Of a DNA stretch of 64,000 nucleotides, positions 12,182 to 23,175 are shown in pieces. A program made the translations under genes and the position numbers. The notes under the pieces were generated by a model, which saw only the letters and a program-made list of their open reading frames with translations, ran no database searches and was not told where the DNA came from. This stretch comes from Euphorbia lathyris (Eukaryota > Streptophyta > Magnoliopsida > Malpighiales > Euphorbiaceae): positions 138,263,929 through 138,327,928 of the forward strand of contig NC_088911.1 of NCBI RefSeq assembly GCF_963576675.1, written 5' to 3'. Numbering within the stretch: the stretch's first letter is position 1; every line of letters begins with the position of its first letter.

Positions 12182-12959
12182 ATGGCTAAAATTATTTTGG
12201 AAGATAAAACTGGTTCTTAGAATGTTTTGATTCATGGAATGAGAATACAATCACTCTTGAGGCACCGCGTCTGGCAAAGCCTATGAGTCATAACAAAAAG
12301 CCGAAAAACTCACTGATGTGAATTTTATGACACAACAAAAAATGCTTTTCTATTTGACTATGTTGAGCATTGCCAGGTTTTTGAAGGATGTTCCTCTTGT
12401 TATCATGACAATGAGGTAGCTTCTTCTACCGCTTTTAATGTTGTTGAGACATGAGAACATTTTGACTTTCTCTGTTGGCATTACCTTTTCACTAGTTTGA
12501 TTGATGTATTATACAATGTTTATAATGTCACGGAAACGAAAAATTAATTTTGGGAAACTCTGGAACATAAGTTTAAATCATATGATGCATCTTCTAAAAA
12601 AGTTCTTAGTTGGCCAATTTCTGAATTTGAACATAGTAGATTTCCAGTAAGGTTGTAATTTAGGTACAAGAATTTCAATTCATTATCTATAAAATCCGTG
12701 TTAAACAAATGGTGATAACTAAATCTTTTCAAGTAGCCTCTATAATTGGAAAGTTACCACTTGGATGGAAAGACTTCAAAAATACTTTAAGCATAAACGA
12801 AAGAAAATGACTATTGAAAAGCTTATTGTTAGACTCTGCGTAGAAGAAGATAACAAAAGCTCAGAGAGGAAGATTTCCAAAGTTTCTAATCAAGACGTGG
12901 CTAGGACCAATATGGTGGAGCTCAATAGAGACTCGCTAACACCCTTTCCCATAACTTAA
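12182..12959 (+). pseudogene. Copia-type gag remnant (copy 2/3 junction)
   Basis: Second complete copy of the decayed UBN2-like gag at 5866-6631, starting at the ATG of 12182. The same in-frame stops are seen soon after the start. The final open part, 12765-12959, contains RLQKYFKHKRKKM and LIVRLCVEEDNKSS. It is non-functional. Confidence 0.7.
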
Positions 12960-13230
12960 CAATTTCGTAAGTAACTAAAAAAATCCATATAATATAACAA
13001 GACGACAAATTGATTTTTTTCCGTTACCATTGTATTTATATATATTGTAACTTTAAACTAATTAAGATTGATTTAAGTAGAAATGGTCTCTAGTCGCTTA
13101 AGTTAGGTCTGATATGGATTCTTGACGAGTGAGTTAGTTTTGATCGTAAACTAACAAAGAGCTTCTTCTATAGCTAAACTAGAATGAGTGAATCTCCATT
13201 GTTCTATATTTAAAGTTGATTTGAGTAGAA

Positions 13231-13425
13231 ATGGAGACGAGAATATTTACTAACGACCTATGTCGTGAAATACAAGAACATAAAATGTCGACGCCATTTT
13301 TGAGAAAATATAATATGCAATTAGATTTTGGGCAATCTCTACTTTCCCTAATTTGTCACTCGATTTTACACGCTCTCTTTTTTCTCTCTTCTATAAAACA
13401 AAAGAGATTAGGTCGGATGTTGTGA
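13231..13425 (+). CDS. Short conserved ORF of array unit (copy 3), unknown
   Basis: The 64-codon counterpart of the ORF at 6924-7118, starting METRIFTNDLCREIQEH. It keeps its frame with about seven replacements. No domain is recognised and no promoter can be argued. Confidence 0.25.
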   Translation: METRIFTNDLCREIQEHKMSTPFLRKYNMQLDFGQSLLSLICHSILHALFFLSSIKQKRLGRML

Positions 13426-14985
13426 AACTATCACTCCCTCTCTGATATTTCTTTTGACAACACAATGAGTAGAGGTGGATCTAGAGGGGTTTTATCTGAA
13501 GGATAGATCTTGAAGGTTGCGCAAATGAAGGTTGCGCAAATGTTACTACCCTAAGTTTCCAGTAGAAATTTCAAGGGTAAGTTTTTGTTAGCAAGAAAAG
13601 GATGCAACACCAATCTAGGTTTAATGAGGTTTTGAACTTTTGAAGACTGAAATCTTTGGGTCCAGTTCTATATCACACCCGACCCTAGATGACCCCAATC
13701 GGCATCGGACGTGAAATAGAAAGATCACAAAACACCTAATAGTCTCCAAATATCATAAATATCACTTTTCTAGGTATTCCTCTTAAATGTATATTCTAAA
13801 CAAATTCATATTCCTATTACATTAAAACCTCAACATATTTACCAACTTTATCGTCGGTCACTTTTCTGCTCCTGCTTCTTTCGATCTATCCTACGGCGGC
13901 TCGGACCTTCGATTTCTCTTACTTTTTCTTCAGTTTTGGTTTTTTCCTTCTCAGATCTTACTTTTGTTTTTTCATTTAGATACGGATCTGCTATGGTTGA
14001 TGTTTGGAGATGACGGAGAAAGACTCATCTCCGATGACCACCTCGTGGTGACTGACTCCTCTCTGATGGAGCAGTCGGAGACATCCTCCTCCACCGACTC
14101 AGTCGTTCTTCATTTTTATTACTTCTTCTTCTTCTTCTCGGATCTTGATTCAAGGTCTTTCTTTCTTCAGATTTCTCGCGGCATCGGACGGTGGTTTCAA
14201 GGGCAGAGCTGGAAATAATAATTGTGTTTGATGGATCTGGGTTTAATTTTTCTAGAAAAGTTAGACAAACAGATACGAATGATGAACGTTTTTCCAACTA
14301 AATGAATTTCTGGAAAATCAAATGATCAGTTGAAAGATAGATTGTGTCATTTGATGCAGAAATTCTGCTTACAGAAGTAGAGCTTCTTCGTCTAAAATCA
14401 ATGGAGGTATTTTTTTGTAATTACTTCCACTACCCTTTGAGGACCATTCTGGATATTAGCCCTCCTTTCTGGATGGCTTCTCCTTTCTTTGGTGAATGAG
14501 CCTGCTGGACTAAATTTCGACCCAAACTTGATGTGTAACCGGATTGAATTTTGAATTATTTCTGACCCGGACAGACTCTGTTGGACTTGTACGGACAAAA
14601 CCCCGAGCTTTGGAATTCATTGACTTGAACTGATAATTACCCATACTTCGGAATTCATTGGACTGGACCCGAAGTCTTTGAATTTCATTAAAATAATTCT
14701 CCCAGTCTTGGATTTTGTTGGTATTTGTATTTTTAGAATATTCCTGAATTGTTCTTGAATTGCTTCAATTTTAGAGCCAGATATCTTTGACATTGACGAT
14801 TGGGCTTTCGAATGTGCTAAAATTTCTTCAAAAGTATAAATAATTATAGTAATAATATAATATTTATTTTTTTAACAATTCGTAAAAAACACTTGGCTTC
14901 ATAAAAGAATTCAAGCAAATTCAATTTTATTCAAAATATGAGTAATATATCTCGAATAAATTTCATAATAGGATAAAGTTGTACT

Positions 14986-15884
14986 TTAATTCTATTAGTT
15001 CACATTTTGAATATAGTTCGATATTTTTACCGATTTATACTGAAATATGACAAATTAGCCTTAACATCACAATTTTCTCCTTGATAAATTATTTTCGAGA
15101 TAATACTGCATATTTTGAATAATTTATATTGTTCAAAATTTAAGTAAAATTTATTAAAAACTTAAAAATTGGTCCAGACAAAAATAAGTATCTACAATAT
15201 GAATCATATTTTAGCCATTTCTTGAATATTATTGCTATATTCCTATTGTATTCCTGCCTATTATCTCAAATCCCTATCATTTTGGCCCGACCTGTCAGAT
15301 GCCATAATCTGCCGGCGAGATGGATCCATGAATCTAGATTAAAGTTGATTCTAATGATGCGAAAATAGCATGGGGTAGAGAAACATCTTACTGGAGTGGG
15401 AAATAAGGTCACCATACTCTCTCAATGCAAGTCAATGTTGCAGATATAATTTGAGGAACTGAAGGTCCAATTTTTTTCTTTAATGTAGAGATGGGAGAAA
15501 CATCCCACCAACGGAAGAATTAAATTAAATTAAATTAACTTAATTTAACTGAACTGAATGCTACTGAACTGAACTGAACTGAACTAAACTTAACTAAACT
15601 AAACTTAACTTAACTTAACTACACCAAATAATTAATTGAATTGAACTTAACTTAGGTTAGTTCGGGTTTCATTATTTATTTTTGAAATAAAAAATGAACA
15701 AAAGAAACCCTAAAGATGGCTTGCAACTTGGCGTGTCGTCAAATTCGGCACATTCATTAATTGCAATATGTATTTTGGGCGAGCTTCTGCAATTTATCGA
15801 AACATAAATATATATGAAAATTTAAGAGTTTTATAATGTGACATATATAATAATTCATTAAATTGAGTGAGAGAAAAATATTAC
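14986..15884. other. AT-rich spacer with AACTG/AACTA simple repeats
   Basis: About 900 bp after the end of the tandem array. At 15518-15635 it has an imprecise pentamer tract of attaa, gaact and aactt units. I see no gene or element otherwise. On the minus strand it would lie downstream of the response-regulator exon at 15885-16214, that is, in its intron or in later insertions. Confidence 0.6.
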
Positions 15885-16214
15885 TCTGATCACCCAATTT
15901 ACTGATAGCCGCAGTGAATTTGATGTCTAGTTCTAGAGTCCAAACAACTACTCGAGACTTTTGCTGAGACGAGTTACTGTTACGGTTAACAGTAGAATTA
16001 TTAACTTGTTCATCCTCATTAGGCCTCTTCCTTTTGGATCCATTTTCTTTTTGACTATCATGTTCTGATTGAGTTGTTATGATATTTTTCTTCATGTATG
16101 CATGTTGCCATATGTATTTCAAGTCATCCACAAATATTTTTCCACCCGGATAGAAACATGCTCCTTCACTGATGGCTTTCAGATCGTCATTTACTCTATT
16201 TTCTGAAGAAATAA
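15885..16214 (-). pseudogene. Type-B response regulator exon: receiver end and GARP start
   Basis: On the minus strand a CTTGCAG acceptor precedes 330 bp that are open throughout. The translation has VISSENRVNDDLKAISEGA, matching the receiver segment before the last helix, then DDLKYIWQHAYMKK (conserved IWQH end of the receiver), a basic linker KRKRPNEDEQ, and VVWTLELDIKFTAAISKLG, the start of the GARP Myb-like DNA-binding domain. A GTAATA donor follows at 15884, at the family's usual intron position after LG. The receiver Lys/Pro segment before IWQH is poor (YPGGKIF), so it may not be functional. No exon 1 or 2 is visible upstream on the same strand up to 19.3 kb. Confidence 0.8.
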
Positions 16215-16309
16215 CTGCAAGAAAAAAAATAAACAAACAAATAAAAATAAGAAAAATTAGAGCCAAATCTGTATTTTTAATTTAAAACATATATATATAT
16301 ATATATATA

Positions 16310-18364
16310 GGAGAGGGCTCTTGTGAGAACCCTTTCCTCGGTGAGAACTCACCTTAGGTGAGAACCACCCAAAACTACGTCGTTTTGAGTAGAAAAATTT
16401 AAAAAAAACGCTGCTGCTTGGGGGGTCAAACCTAGGACCCTATGTTTGCACTCTACACTACTTACCACTGAGCCAATTGCTTTCCTTGTAATTTATATCG
16501 CGCGCTGATTAATATACCAGTGCTCTTTTAGCTTCTATTGTTTAATATTTGATGCATGCATTTATTAATATCGATTAAATATGCATAATAATAAATTATT
16601 AATAGAAAAAAAGAAATGTGCATAATAATGAATTATTAATAGAAAAAAAATCTAAGAACATGCTCTAATTTCTTATTTATTTAATTCCTTTATATTTTTG
16701 TAATTTATATTTTAAAATGTCAAGGACGATGTTCTAAATATTGTTACATATGTTATAAATTTTATAATTTGTGTTCTAAAAATTAAGTATAATGTTTTTA
16801 AAAAAAAAAGATATACGGACCATTTTTACATTTGTTCTATAATATAATTTATAACTCATATTCTAAATAACATAACGTATGTTCTAAAAAATATAACGTA
16901 TGTTCTAAAGTTTATATTTTGTGTGCCAAAAATTAAGTATAATGTTCTAAAAATATCAGTAGATATCTCGATCGTTTTTTCATTTGTTCTATAATATAAT
17001 TTATAACTCATGCTAAAAAACATAACGTATGTTCTAAAAAACATGTCGTACGTTCTAAACTTTATAGTTCGTGTTTTAAAAGTTAAAATATATGTTCTAA
17101 CGTTTGTTTAAAAAAATATATAGTTTGTGTTCCAAAAATTTAGTATAATGTTCTAAAAAAAACAGTAGATATCTGGATCGTTTTTTCATTTGTTCTATAA
17201 TATAATTTATAACTCATGTTCGAAAAAACATAACACATGTTCTAAAAAATATAACGTATGTTCTAAAAAATATGTTGTATGTTCTAAACTTCATAGTTCT
17301 TGTTTTAAAAGTTAAAATATATGTTCTAACATTTTTAAAAAAAAATATATAGTTTGTGTTCCAAAAATTAAGTATAATGTTCTAAAAAAATCAGTAGATA
17401 TCTGGATCGTTTTTTCATTTGTTCTATAATATAATTTATAACTCATGTTCGAAAAAACATAACACATGTTCTAAAACACATATCGTATGTTCTAAAAAAT
17501 ATGTCGTACGTTCTAAACTTCATAGTTCGTTTTTTAAAAGTTAAAATATATGTTCTAACGTATGGCTTAAAAAATAAATTTTCTTATATAACATAAATTA
17601 CAAAAATATAAAGGAATTAAATAAATAAGAAATTGGAGCATATTCTTGGATTTTAGAATCACAAATATATCACTCAAGTTTTCTTTACAAATTTATGTAA
17701 TGAGCATTACATAAATAATAGACATGAATCATCATTACGACTAACTCTTGCATTTTGTTTAATACTTATTATGCACAATTCTTATTAAACGATAAAACAA
17801 AAAAAAACTAGAAAACATTAAAAATGAAAAAAACGTTAAAACTTGAAAATACGAAAAACGAAAAACTCGAAAAACGTGATGAAATATTTCCATCACGATT
17901 TTTTTTGTTTTTCGTCTTTTTTATTGCATTTTTTTCAAGTTTTTCGTGTTTTTTGTTTTTCTCATTTTTCATTCTATTAATAATTCATTATTATACACAT
18001 TTCTTTTTTTTCTATTAATAATTCATTATTATGCACATTTCTTTTTTTTCTATTAATAATTCATTATTATGCATATTTAATCGATATTAATAAGTGCATG
18101 TGTCAAATATTAAACAATAGAAGCTACTAGTACAATGTTATATTAAACAGCGCGCGTGATATAATGAACAAGATAAGTATCTGTCTTGGTGGTAAGAAGG
18201 GTGGGGCGTAGATAGGAGAACCCAAGTTCGAATCCCACAAGAAGCAAAGAGTGTTTTTTATTGATTTTAATTGATTTTTATACTCAAAACGACGTAGTTT
18301 TGAGTGTTCTCACCTAAAAAAAGTGTCATCACCTAAGGGAGGGTTCCCACTTGATCCATACCCT
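16310..18364. mobile_element. Long-terminal-inverted-repeat element, ~2.05 kb, in a TA tract
   Basis: Both ends sit in (TA)n tracts, and about 300 bp at each end are inverted copies: 16310-16610 against 18050-18364 reversed. Shared landmarks include TAGG-type tips, GGTGAGAAC boxes, CAAAACTACGTCGTTTTGAGT, a tRNA-like box A/box B pair, CGCGCGCTG and AATATCGATTAAATATGC. Such long inverted ends fit Mutator-like or foldback elements. No transposase is encoded, and the target duplication cannot be read within the TA tract. It lies about 95 bp upstream of the acceptor of the response-regulator exon, that is, in its intron. Confidence 0.75.
16829..17575. repeat. Tandem repeats inside long-TIR element
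   Basis: Four diverged units, each starting near tttgttctataatataattt (about 16831, 16983, 17189, 17418), 150-230 bp apart. The shared words are gttctaaa, cataacgtatgttc and cagtagatatctggatcg. AT-rich, non-coding. Confidence 0.75.
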
Positions 18365-18547
18365 ATATATATATATATATATATATAATAAAATTCCAAA
18401 AATATATTTACATATAGCTCACATATAACAGGCATACAAAAAATAAACAAATAAATAAAAATAAGAAAAATTAGAGCCAAATCTTACTATATTTTTAATT
18501 TAAAACATATATACATATAAAAAATATATATCTATAAAATAAAATTC

Positions 18548-18592
<45 letters not shown>

Positions 18593-18723
18593 CTCACATA
18601 TAACAGGAATAAAAAAATAAACAAATAAATAAAAATTAGAAAAATTACAGTCAAATCCTTACTGTATTTTTAATTTAAAACATATATACATATAAAAAAT
18701 ATATATCTATAAAATAAAATTCC

Positions 18724-18757
<34 letters not shown>

Positions 18758-18880
18758 CAGAAATAAAAAAAAAAGAAAAAAAAAGAAAAATTAGAGCCAA
18801 ATCCTTACTGTATTTTTAATTTAAAACATATATACATATAAAAAATATATATCTATAAAATAAAATTTCAAATATATATA
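18365..18880. repeat. Tandem copies of response-regulator intron segment
   Basis: A unit of about 160-190 bp, with aaataagaaaaattagagcc and taatttaaaacatatataca, followed by a (TA)n tract and agctcacatataacagg, is repeated three times here. A further copy sits at 16223-16300, next to the exon acceptor, and a partial one at 19250-19274. The long-TIR element and the Stowaway MITE were inserted within this repeat field. Confidence 0.8.
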
Positions 18881-18882
18881 TA

Positions 18883-19240
18883 CTCCCTCCGTCCCATTTT
18901 GATATGCAATTTTTTAGTTGCACGGTAATTAAGAAATTTAGTTAAAACCATACATGTTTACTAAAATACCCATGGAATAAATATGATGTAATTAATGATG
19001 TTAGTCAACTTATTAGTCTTGATTCAAAGTTTCTTGGTATTGTATTGGTTGAATGCAATTAATTGATATTGGGATAAAAAAAAGTTAACCTCGTAAACAT
19101 GAAAATGAAATTTATTAGAGCAATAAAGCAAGGGTAATTTGAACTATTTAACACTTAACCACTACTTAAAAATAGAAAAATGCCTTTATTATGGGACAAC
19201 CAAAATAGAAATTTTGCCTATCAAAATGGGACAGAGGGAG
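18883..19240. mobile_element. Stowaway-type MITE, 358 bp
   Basis: Ends are CTCCCTCCGTCCCATTTTGA and its inverse (one mismatch in the GTCCC box), flanked by TA on both sides (18881-18882 and 19241-19242). This is the Tc1/mariner-derived Stowaway signature of plants. No coding capacity. Confidence 0.95.
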
Positions 19241-19274
19241 TATAATATACTTATAGCTCACATATAATAGGAAT

Positions 19275-20058
19275 GCCCTTCTCTACTAGTAGATGATGAA
19301 ATTCAAGAGAGTCCATATCTCGTATGATGTGGAGCATCTCCTTGGAGGATGGAGTCCGGGCGAGGGAAGTCGGAGCAAGAACCAAACATGAACGAACAAA
19401 CGAGTAAAGAGGCCAAAATAGTGCCACATGGCAGGTCAGCAGCTAAGGCATGCTCCGCATGAATGAAAGCATGCATGCTCCGTTTGAAGGAAGGTTTGGT
19501 CCGGAGCAAGACCAGCCACCAATCCGCGCCCCGCTCAGATTGCGCATGCTCCGTTTGAGTGAAAACACGCTTCATGTGGATGAAGGAATGATCCGGAGAA
19601 AAGTCCAGCAGCCAATCCATGCTCCGCATGGATTCATTTTAAAGAACTTGTTCCTTACTTCAGCTTCCTCCTTAATTAGAACTCTGCCACTCCCTATTTA
19701 CAACCCATGCCACTCCTTGATCATCATCCATACCTCCCCTTTATATTCAATCATTTTACCCTTATCTTTACATTTTTAATTAACTATGTAATTGTCCTTT
19801 ATTGTAATTTTCCATTTAGGTTATGAGGTGATATAAATTCAACCCTTTCTCTTTGTAATACTTGACTTTTATCAATACAAATTATATCTTCTTCTTAGTA
19901 AAGCTTGTTAAGGTTTTCACCTTCAACAATGGGGATTTCACTATTCCTATGGATTTAGTCTATAAGAATGGGATTAACTCCTTCAAGTTTAACTTGAGAA
20001 GAAACATCTTTGTTAGTTTACGATTAAAACTAACACGTCCTGAAACCGATCTGTATCA
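19275..20058 (+). mobile_element. 5' LTR of chromovirus-like element
   Basis: The right end is fixed by TGTATCA at 20058 followed by a PBS. The left end is not certain; similarity to the intron repeat stops at 19274, and a TGATGAAATTC at about 19292 is a candidate start. The LTR contains several copies of a GCATGCTCCG(TTTGA/CATG) motif between 19449 and 19630 and a CCCTTTATATTC TATA-like box at about 19737. Overlapping ORFs on both strands within it have no domain. No matching 3' LTR is found in the window. Confidence 0.65.
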
Positions 20059-20060
20059 TT

Positions 20061-20073
20061 TGGTATCAAAGCC
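20061..20073 (+). other. Primer binding site, tRNA-Met type
   Basis: TGGTATCAAAGCC lies two bases after the LTR end. It is a close match to the TGGTATCAGAGC-type site for the 3' end of initiator tRNA-Met and fixes the orientation as plus. Confidence 0.8.
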
Positions 20074-21045
20074 GATCATTTTCCTATAGAGACTTCTTTC
20101 GACTATGGATCAACCAAGTTCATCTCTACCATCCGAAGAAACCGCCAACAAGAGAGGGGAAAGTCTTGAATCTATAGTGATATGACTTCAAGAGTCTCTT
20201 AGAGAAGGAGGTCGAGTTAGAAACAAACTAGTAAGGAAGTTTAAACTATCTTGCGAGATTCTCAAGATACAACGCCGAATTGGGTTCCAACCAACCTTGA
20301 AAGTTCCTCCTAAAGATGCATCACCGATCTTTTCTCCCTTACACATTGATGAGGTAAATCCTAAACTTCCGATTTCTCATATTGAAGTTGTGGATAGTCC
20401 TATTTCTAGGAAGGAATTGATTGTTTGTGATGTTGAAGTGGGTTTAGATTCTTCTTGTGAATTTGTTGATAATGAAATTATGGAGGAGGATTTAGATTCA
20501 TTTGTGGATGAGGAGGAAGGGATGCGTGTATGTGAGAACATGGGGAGGTTGAATTTGTGTGTGGTAATATTGAGAAAACCCATGTAGCAAGGGATGCTCC
20601 CTATGTGTTTGATAAAATGCCCCTTGAACATAACTTCATTGGTATGCTTGAGGGAAGTGAGGGCATTGATTTTGAGGGAGAGGAGAGTGAGTTTGGACTT
20701 GTTAATCTCTTTGAGGAGAATGAGGAAATCACATTATGTGTAGAGATTGATGGCTATGGTGATGGGAGAGATGTTGGTGGTTCAACCATGTTGGGTGGTT
20801 GCATGTCTTTTGAGTCAAACGGCTTGGCACATGAATTATTCGGCTTGAGCTATAGAGAGAAGCAAATGGAAACGATAGGCCATAGGAGAGAACAGATTGA
20901 GGATGAAGAGAGAAATGAATTTGAATATGATCATGAAGAAGAGGACTTTGAAAAAGAGATTGATGAAGAGGTGAACCAATCCGAGAATGAGCTAGAAAGA
21001 AATGAGGAACGTGATTATTGTGAAGTCGAATTCGAGGATAGGGTT

Positions 21046-21050
<5 letters not shown>

Positions 21051-21081
<31 letters not shown>
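21051..21081. repeat. (GA)n microsatellite within coding region
   Basis: A run of about 15 GA units encodes Arg-Glu repeats. The frame entering it ends in a stop at about 21094, whereas the other frame after it leads on to the acidic repeats, so slippage here is a likely cause of the frameshift. Confidence 0.85.
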
Positions 21082-21084
<3 letters not shown>

Positions 21085-21139
21085 TTCCGAAGATGAACTA
21101 TGTGAGGATCGTGAACTTTGTCATAATGCAAATGAGTTT

Positions 21140-21282
21140 ATTTTTTAAGTTGTGCGCAATGCACTTATATTAAAGAAAGGAAAATTACATTAAAGACAAA
21201 GGAAAACCCTCAACCCACCCCACCCCATGTGATTCGAACTCATAACCTCTAGGGTCATAGGTAAGCTCTCAACCAACAAGCT
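21140..21282 (-). mobile_element. tRNA-derived SINE, ~143 bp
   Basis: Read on the minus strand, the insertion starts AGCTTGTTGGTTGAGAGC (box A-like) followed by GAGTTCGAATC (box B) about 35 bp later, then a T-rich body and a TTAAAAAA end. It is flanked by the duplication AATGAGTTT (21131-21139 and 21283-21291). Removing it joins the acidic frame on either side. Two pol III promoter boxes, short length, A-rich end and target duplication together mark a SINE. Confidence 0.87.
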
Positions 21283-21509
21283 AATGAGTTTTATTATGAT
21301 GAAGATGATAGTGTTTACCATGAGGAGGATGAATGTCGATGAATTGAGTGGAACCAATATGGGGTCGCTTATGGGGAAGACGAAGATGAGGTCTACTATG
21401 ATGAGAGTGAGCATCAGTGTGTTGAGTGGGATCGACACAGGGCTCTTTATGAAGATAATGAAGGTAGATTCCATTGTGATGATGAGTTGGAGGATGTCGA
21501 CCGGTCCTA

Positions 21510-23175
21510 GAATAAAGATATTTATGAGTATGATGGAGGTAGAGTCCATTATGACGATGAGTCAGGAAATATTGGGTGGGACCGAAATGAAGATTCTTAT
21601 GATGGTGAAGAAGGTCGGTTCCAAGATGAAGATGAGTCAGGAAGTGTTGAGTGGAGCCAAATTGAAGACACCTATGAAGTTGATGATGATGGCAATGAGC
21701 ACAATGTGTATTTGGTGACGAGGGTGCCAATGTCTAGTGAAGAGGAGTATAGCCAACGTCATCGATTATTTAGAACTCGATGCTTAGTTCTTGGGAAGAA
21801 GTGTGAGATGGTGATCGACGGAGGAAGCCAAGTGAATATCATTAGTCGGTCCGCCATGAATAAGTTTAGGTTGGTTCCCGAGCCACATCCTAGACCTTAC
21901 TGCCTTGGTTGGGTCAACAAGGTGGAAAAACTTCAAGTTACTCATTGGTGTAAGGTTCCTTTCACTATTGGAGCTTATGGGGATGAAGCTATGTGTGATG
22001 TTGTGGAGATGGATGCATGTGACGTGCTACTAGGTAGGCCATGGAAATTTGATTGTGATGCCTCACATGCGGGAAGAAGCAACACCTACACCATACGCAA
22101 AGGCAGAATCCGATATGTCCTTACACCTTTGAAAAGTTCTCCTAGTAAGAAAAGGGAGACCACTTTGGGAGTTTGTCCAAGTCGGGAGTTGAATGAGGAT
22201 GGGTGCATTAGTGGAACGGGTGAGACATTGAATCATCTTGACTTGGGTTCCATGGATGAATTATCTAGCCAGTCTCCTAATGAAGTCAAATCCAAAGAGG
22301 AGAATGAGGTTGAGAAGTGGAGTAGCAAAGTTGGAAGTGAGGAAGTTGAGCTGATGTCCGAGGGTGACAAGTACGTGTCTTCCAACGAACCGCCTAAAGG
22401 GCTTCCACCTTTGAGGAAGCTACCACATGACATAGCATGGGATCCGGGAGATAGTGCACCTAGCTCTACATATGGTGAGTTGAGCTCTAAAGAGGAGGAG
22501 GAAGGTTACTCTATGATGCCTTTTGATAGAGCCGAGACACCTAGCACATGCAATATGCAAAGGAATCAAGTCACTCACTTGGTAAAATCTGAACTTATTC
22601 TTTTGTGTTTTGTTGAAATATATGTGTTGGAATCTTGGTTGTGTATATTGAGGGAGAGCCTTTCCTATGATGAGCCCATGAGAGGTGACCTTATTGTGAA
22701 TGATGTGAGCTTCATTGAGTATTTATTGAATGGGAACGGTTTCCCGAGGGATATAGAGGAGATGGAAGGAAGTCAAGACTTTGCAAATTTGAAACTCATT
22801 ATCTTGTGCTTTAATGAGATGTATGTGTTGGGGTATATGTTATGCTTTTTAAGGGAACCTCAACTCTACGATGAGTCAATGAAAAGTGATCTCATGGTGA
22901 AGAGAGTGGGTTTTATTAAGTTTTTTATGAATGGGGATGACCACCCGAGTGCTATAGAGAAGATGGGGGAAACTCAAGAATGGTGGGATAGTGGTCAAGT
23001 TAGTAAAGTGGCAAGTCTTGAAGTTCGGGGATTGTTAACCCAAGGTGAGGAAGGAGCTAATACGAGGGTGATTGAGTTCACTATGAGGTGGGTTGACAAG
23101 TGTCGCGGGGATATTCTGTTTGATGTGGGCCATAGGCAAGTCGAGGTGGAACATGATAGCGGGTTAGTGGAGTGA
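21510..23175 (+). CDS. Retropepsin protein with two 67-residue modules, RT-less
   Basis: Open for 555 codons from the stop at 21508 to the TGA at 23173. After the last acidic repeats comes a chromovirus-type aspartic protease: CEMVIDGGSQVNII (active-site Asp at 21817), PHPRPYCLGW, and DACDVLLGRPWKFD. Then PKGLPPLRKLPHDIAWDPG matches the region just before the RT of chromoviruses, which shows where the parent polyprotein broke off. Instead of RT, RNase H and integrase, two copies of a 67-residue module follow (22582-22782 and 22783-22983), with FxEMYVLxxxLCxLRE and GDLxVxxVxFIxxxxNG cores, and a short tail. The modules are unknown to me. The start codon is unclear because the frame continues upstream through lesions. 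Family assignment of the protease is firm; present function is not. Confidence 0.7.

Larger units (their letters stand above)
1..14985. repeat. Segmental tandem array, ~6.4 kb unit, 2.3 copies
   Basis: The same succession of sequence starts at 1, 6529 and 12846, for example the stretch beginning gaagataacaaaagctcaga. Copy 1 covers about 1-6528, copy 2 about 6529-12845, and copy 3 about 12846-14985, where similarity stops. Each unit has, left to right, the end of a copia gag remnant, a short conserved ORF, an unassigned ORF region on the minus strand, retroelement debris with a primer-site-like motif, exon 1 of a response regulator (copies 1 and 2), and the start of the next copia gag remnant. 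Copies differ by substitutions and by several clean insertions listed separately. In copy 1, 392-1083 is unrelated to the corresponding part of copy 2 and I recognise nothing in it. Confidence 0.85.
20105..21509 (+). pseudogene. Acidic N-terminal part of chromovirus-derived protein
   Basis: An ATG 32 bases after the PBS (20105) opens a frame that can be followed into the protease ORF at 21510, but with lesions: a TGA at 20183, a one-base frameshift near 20550, a (GA)n microsatellite at 21051-21081 whose length throws the frame, a SINE at 21140-21282, and stops at 21340 and 21508. The protein is very rich in Glu and Asp. From about 21284 to 21700 it has five diverged 26-residue repeats of the type DESGxVEWxxxEDxYD. 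This position normally holds gag, but I see no capsid or CCHC motif. Function unknown; probably no longer translated as one piece. Confidence 0.55.

Noticed and set aside
17824..18018. 64-codon Phe-rich ORF
   Set aside because: Low-complexity inverted A/T tract inside the long-TIR element.
16430..18245. Two possible tRNA genes
   Set aside because: Box A and box B words are present but no cloverleaf or acceptor stem can be drawn; they are part of the inverted ends of the element.
19303..19779. Overlapping ORFs on both strands, 108 and 109 codons
   Set aside because: They lie in the LTR and come from repeated GCATGCTCCG words.
21190..21730. Two minus-strand ORFs, one His-rich
   Set aside because: Antisense shadows of the acidic repeats: GAT/GAA codons read as ATC/CAT on the other strand.
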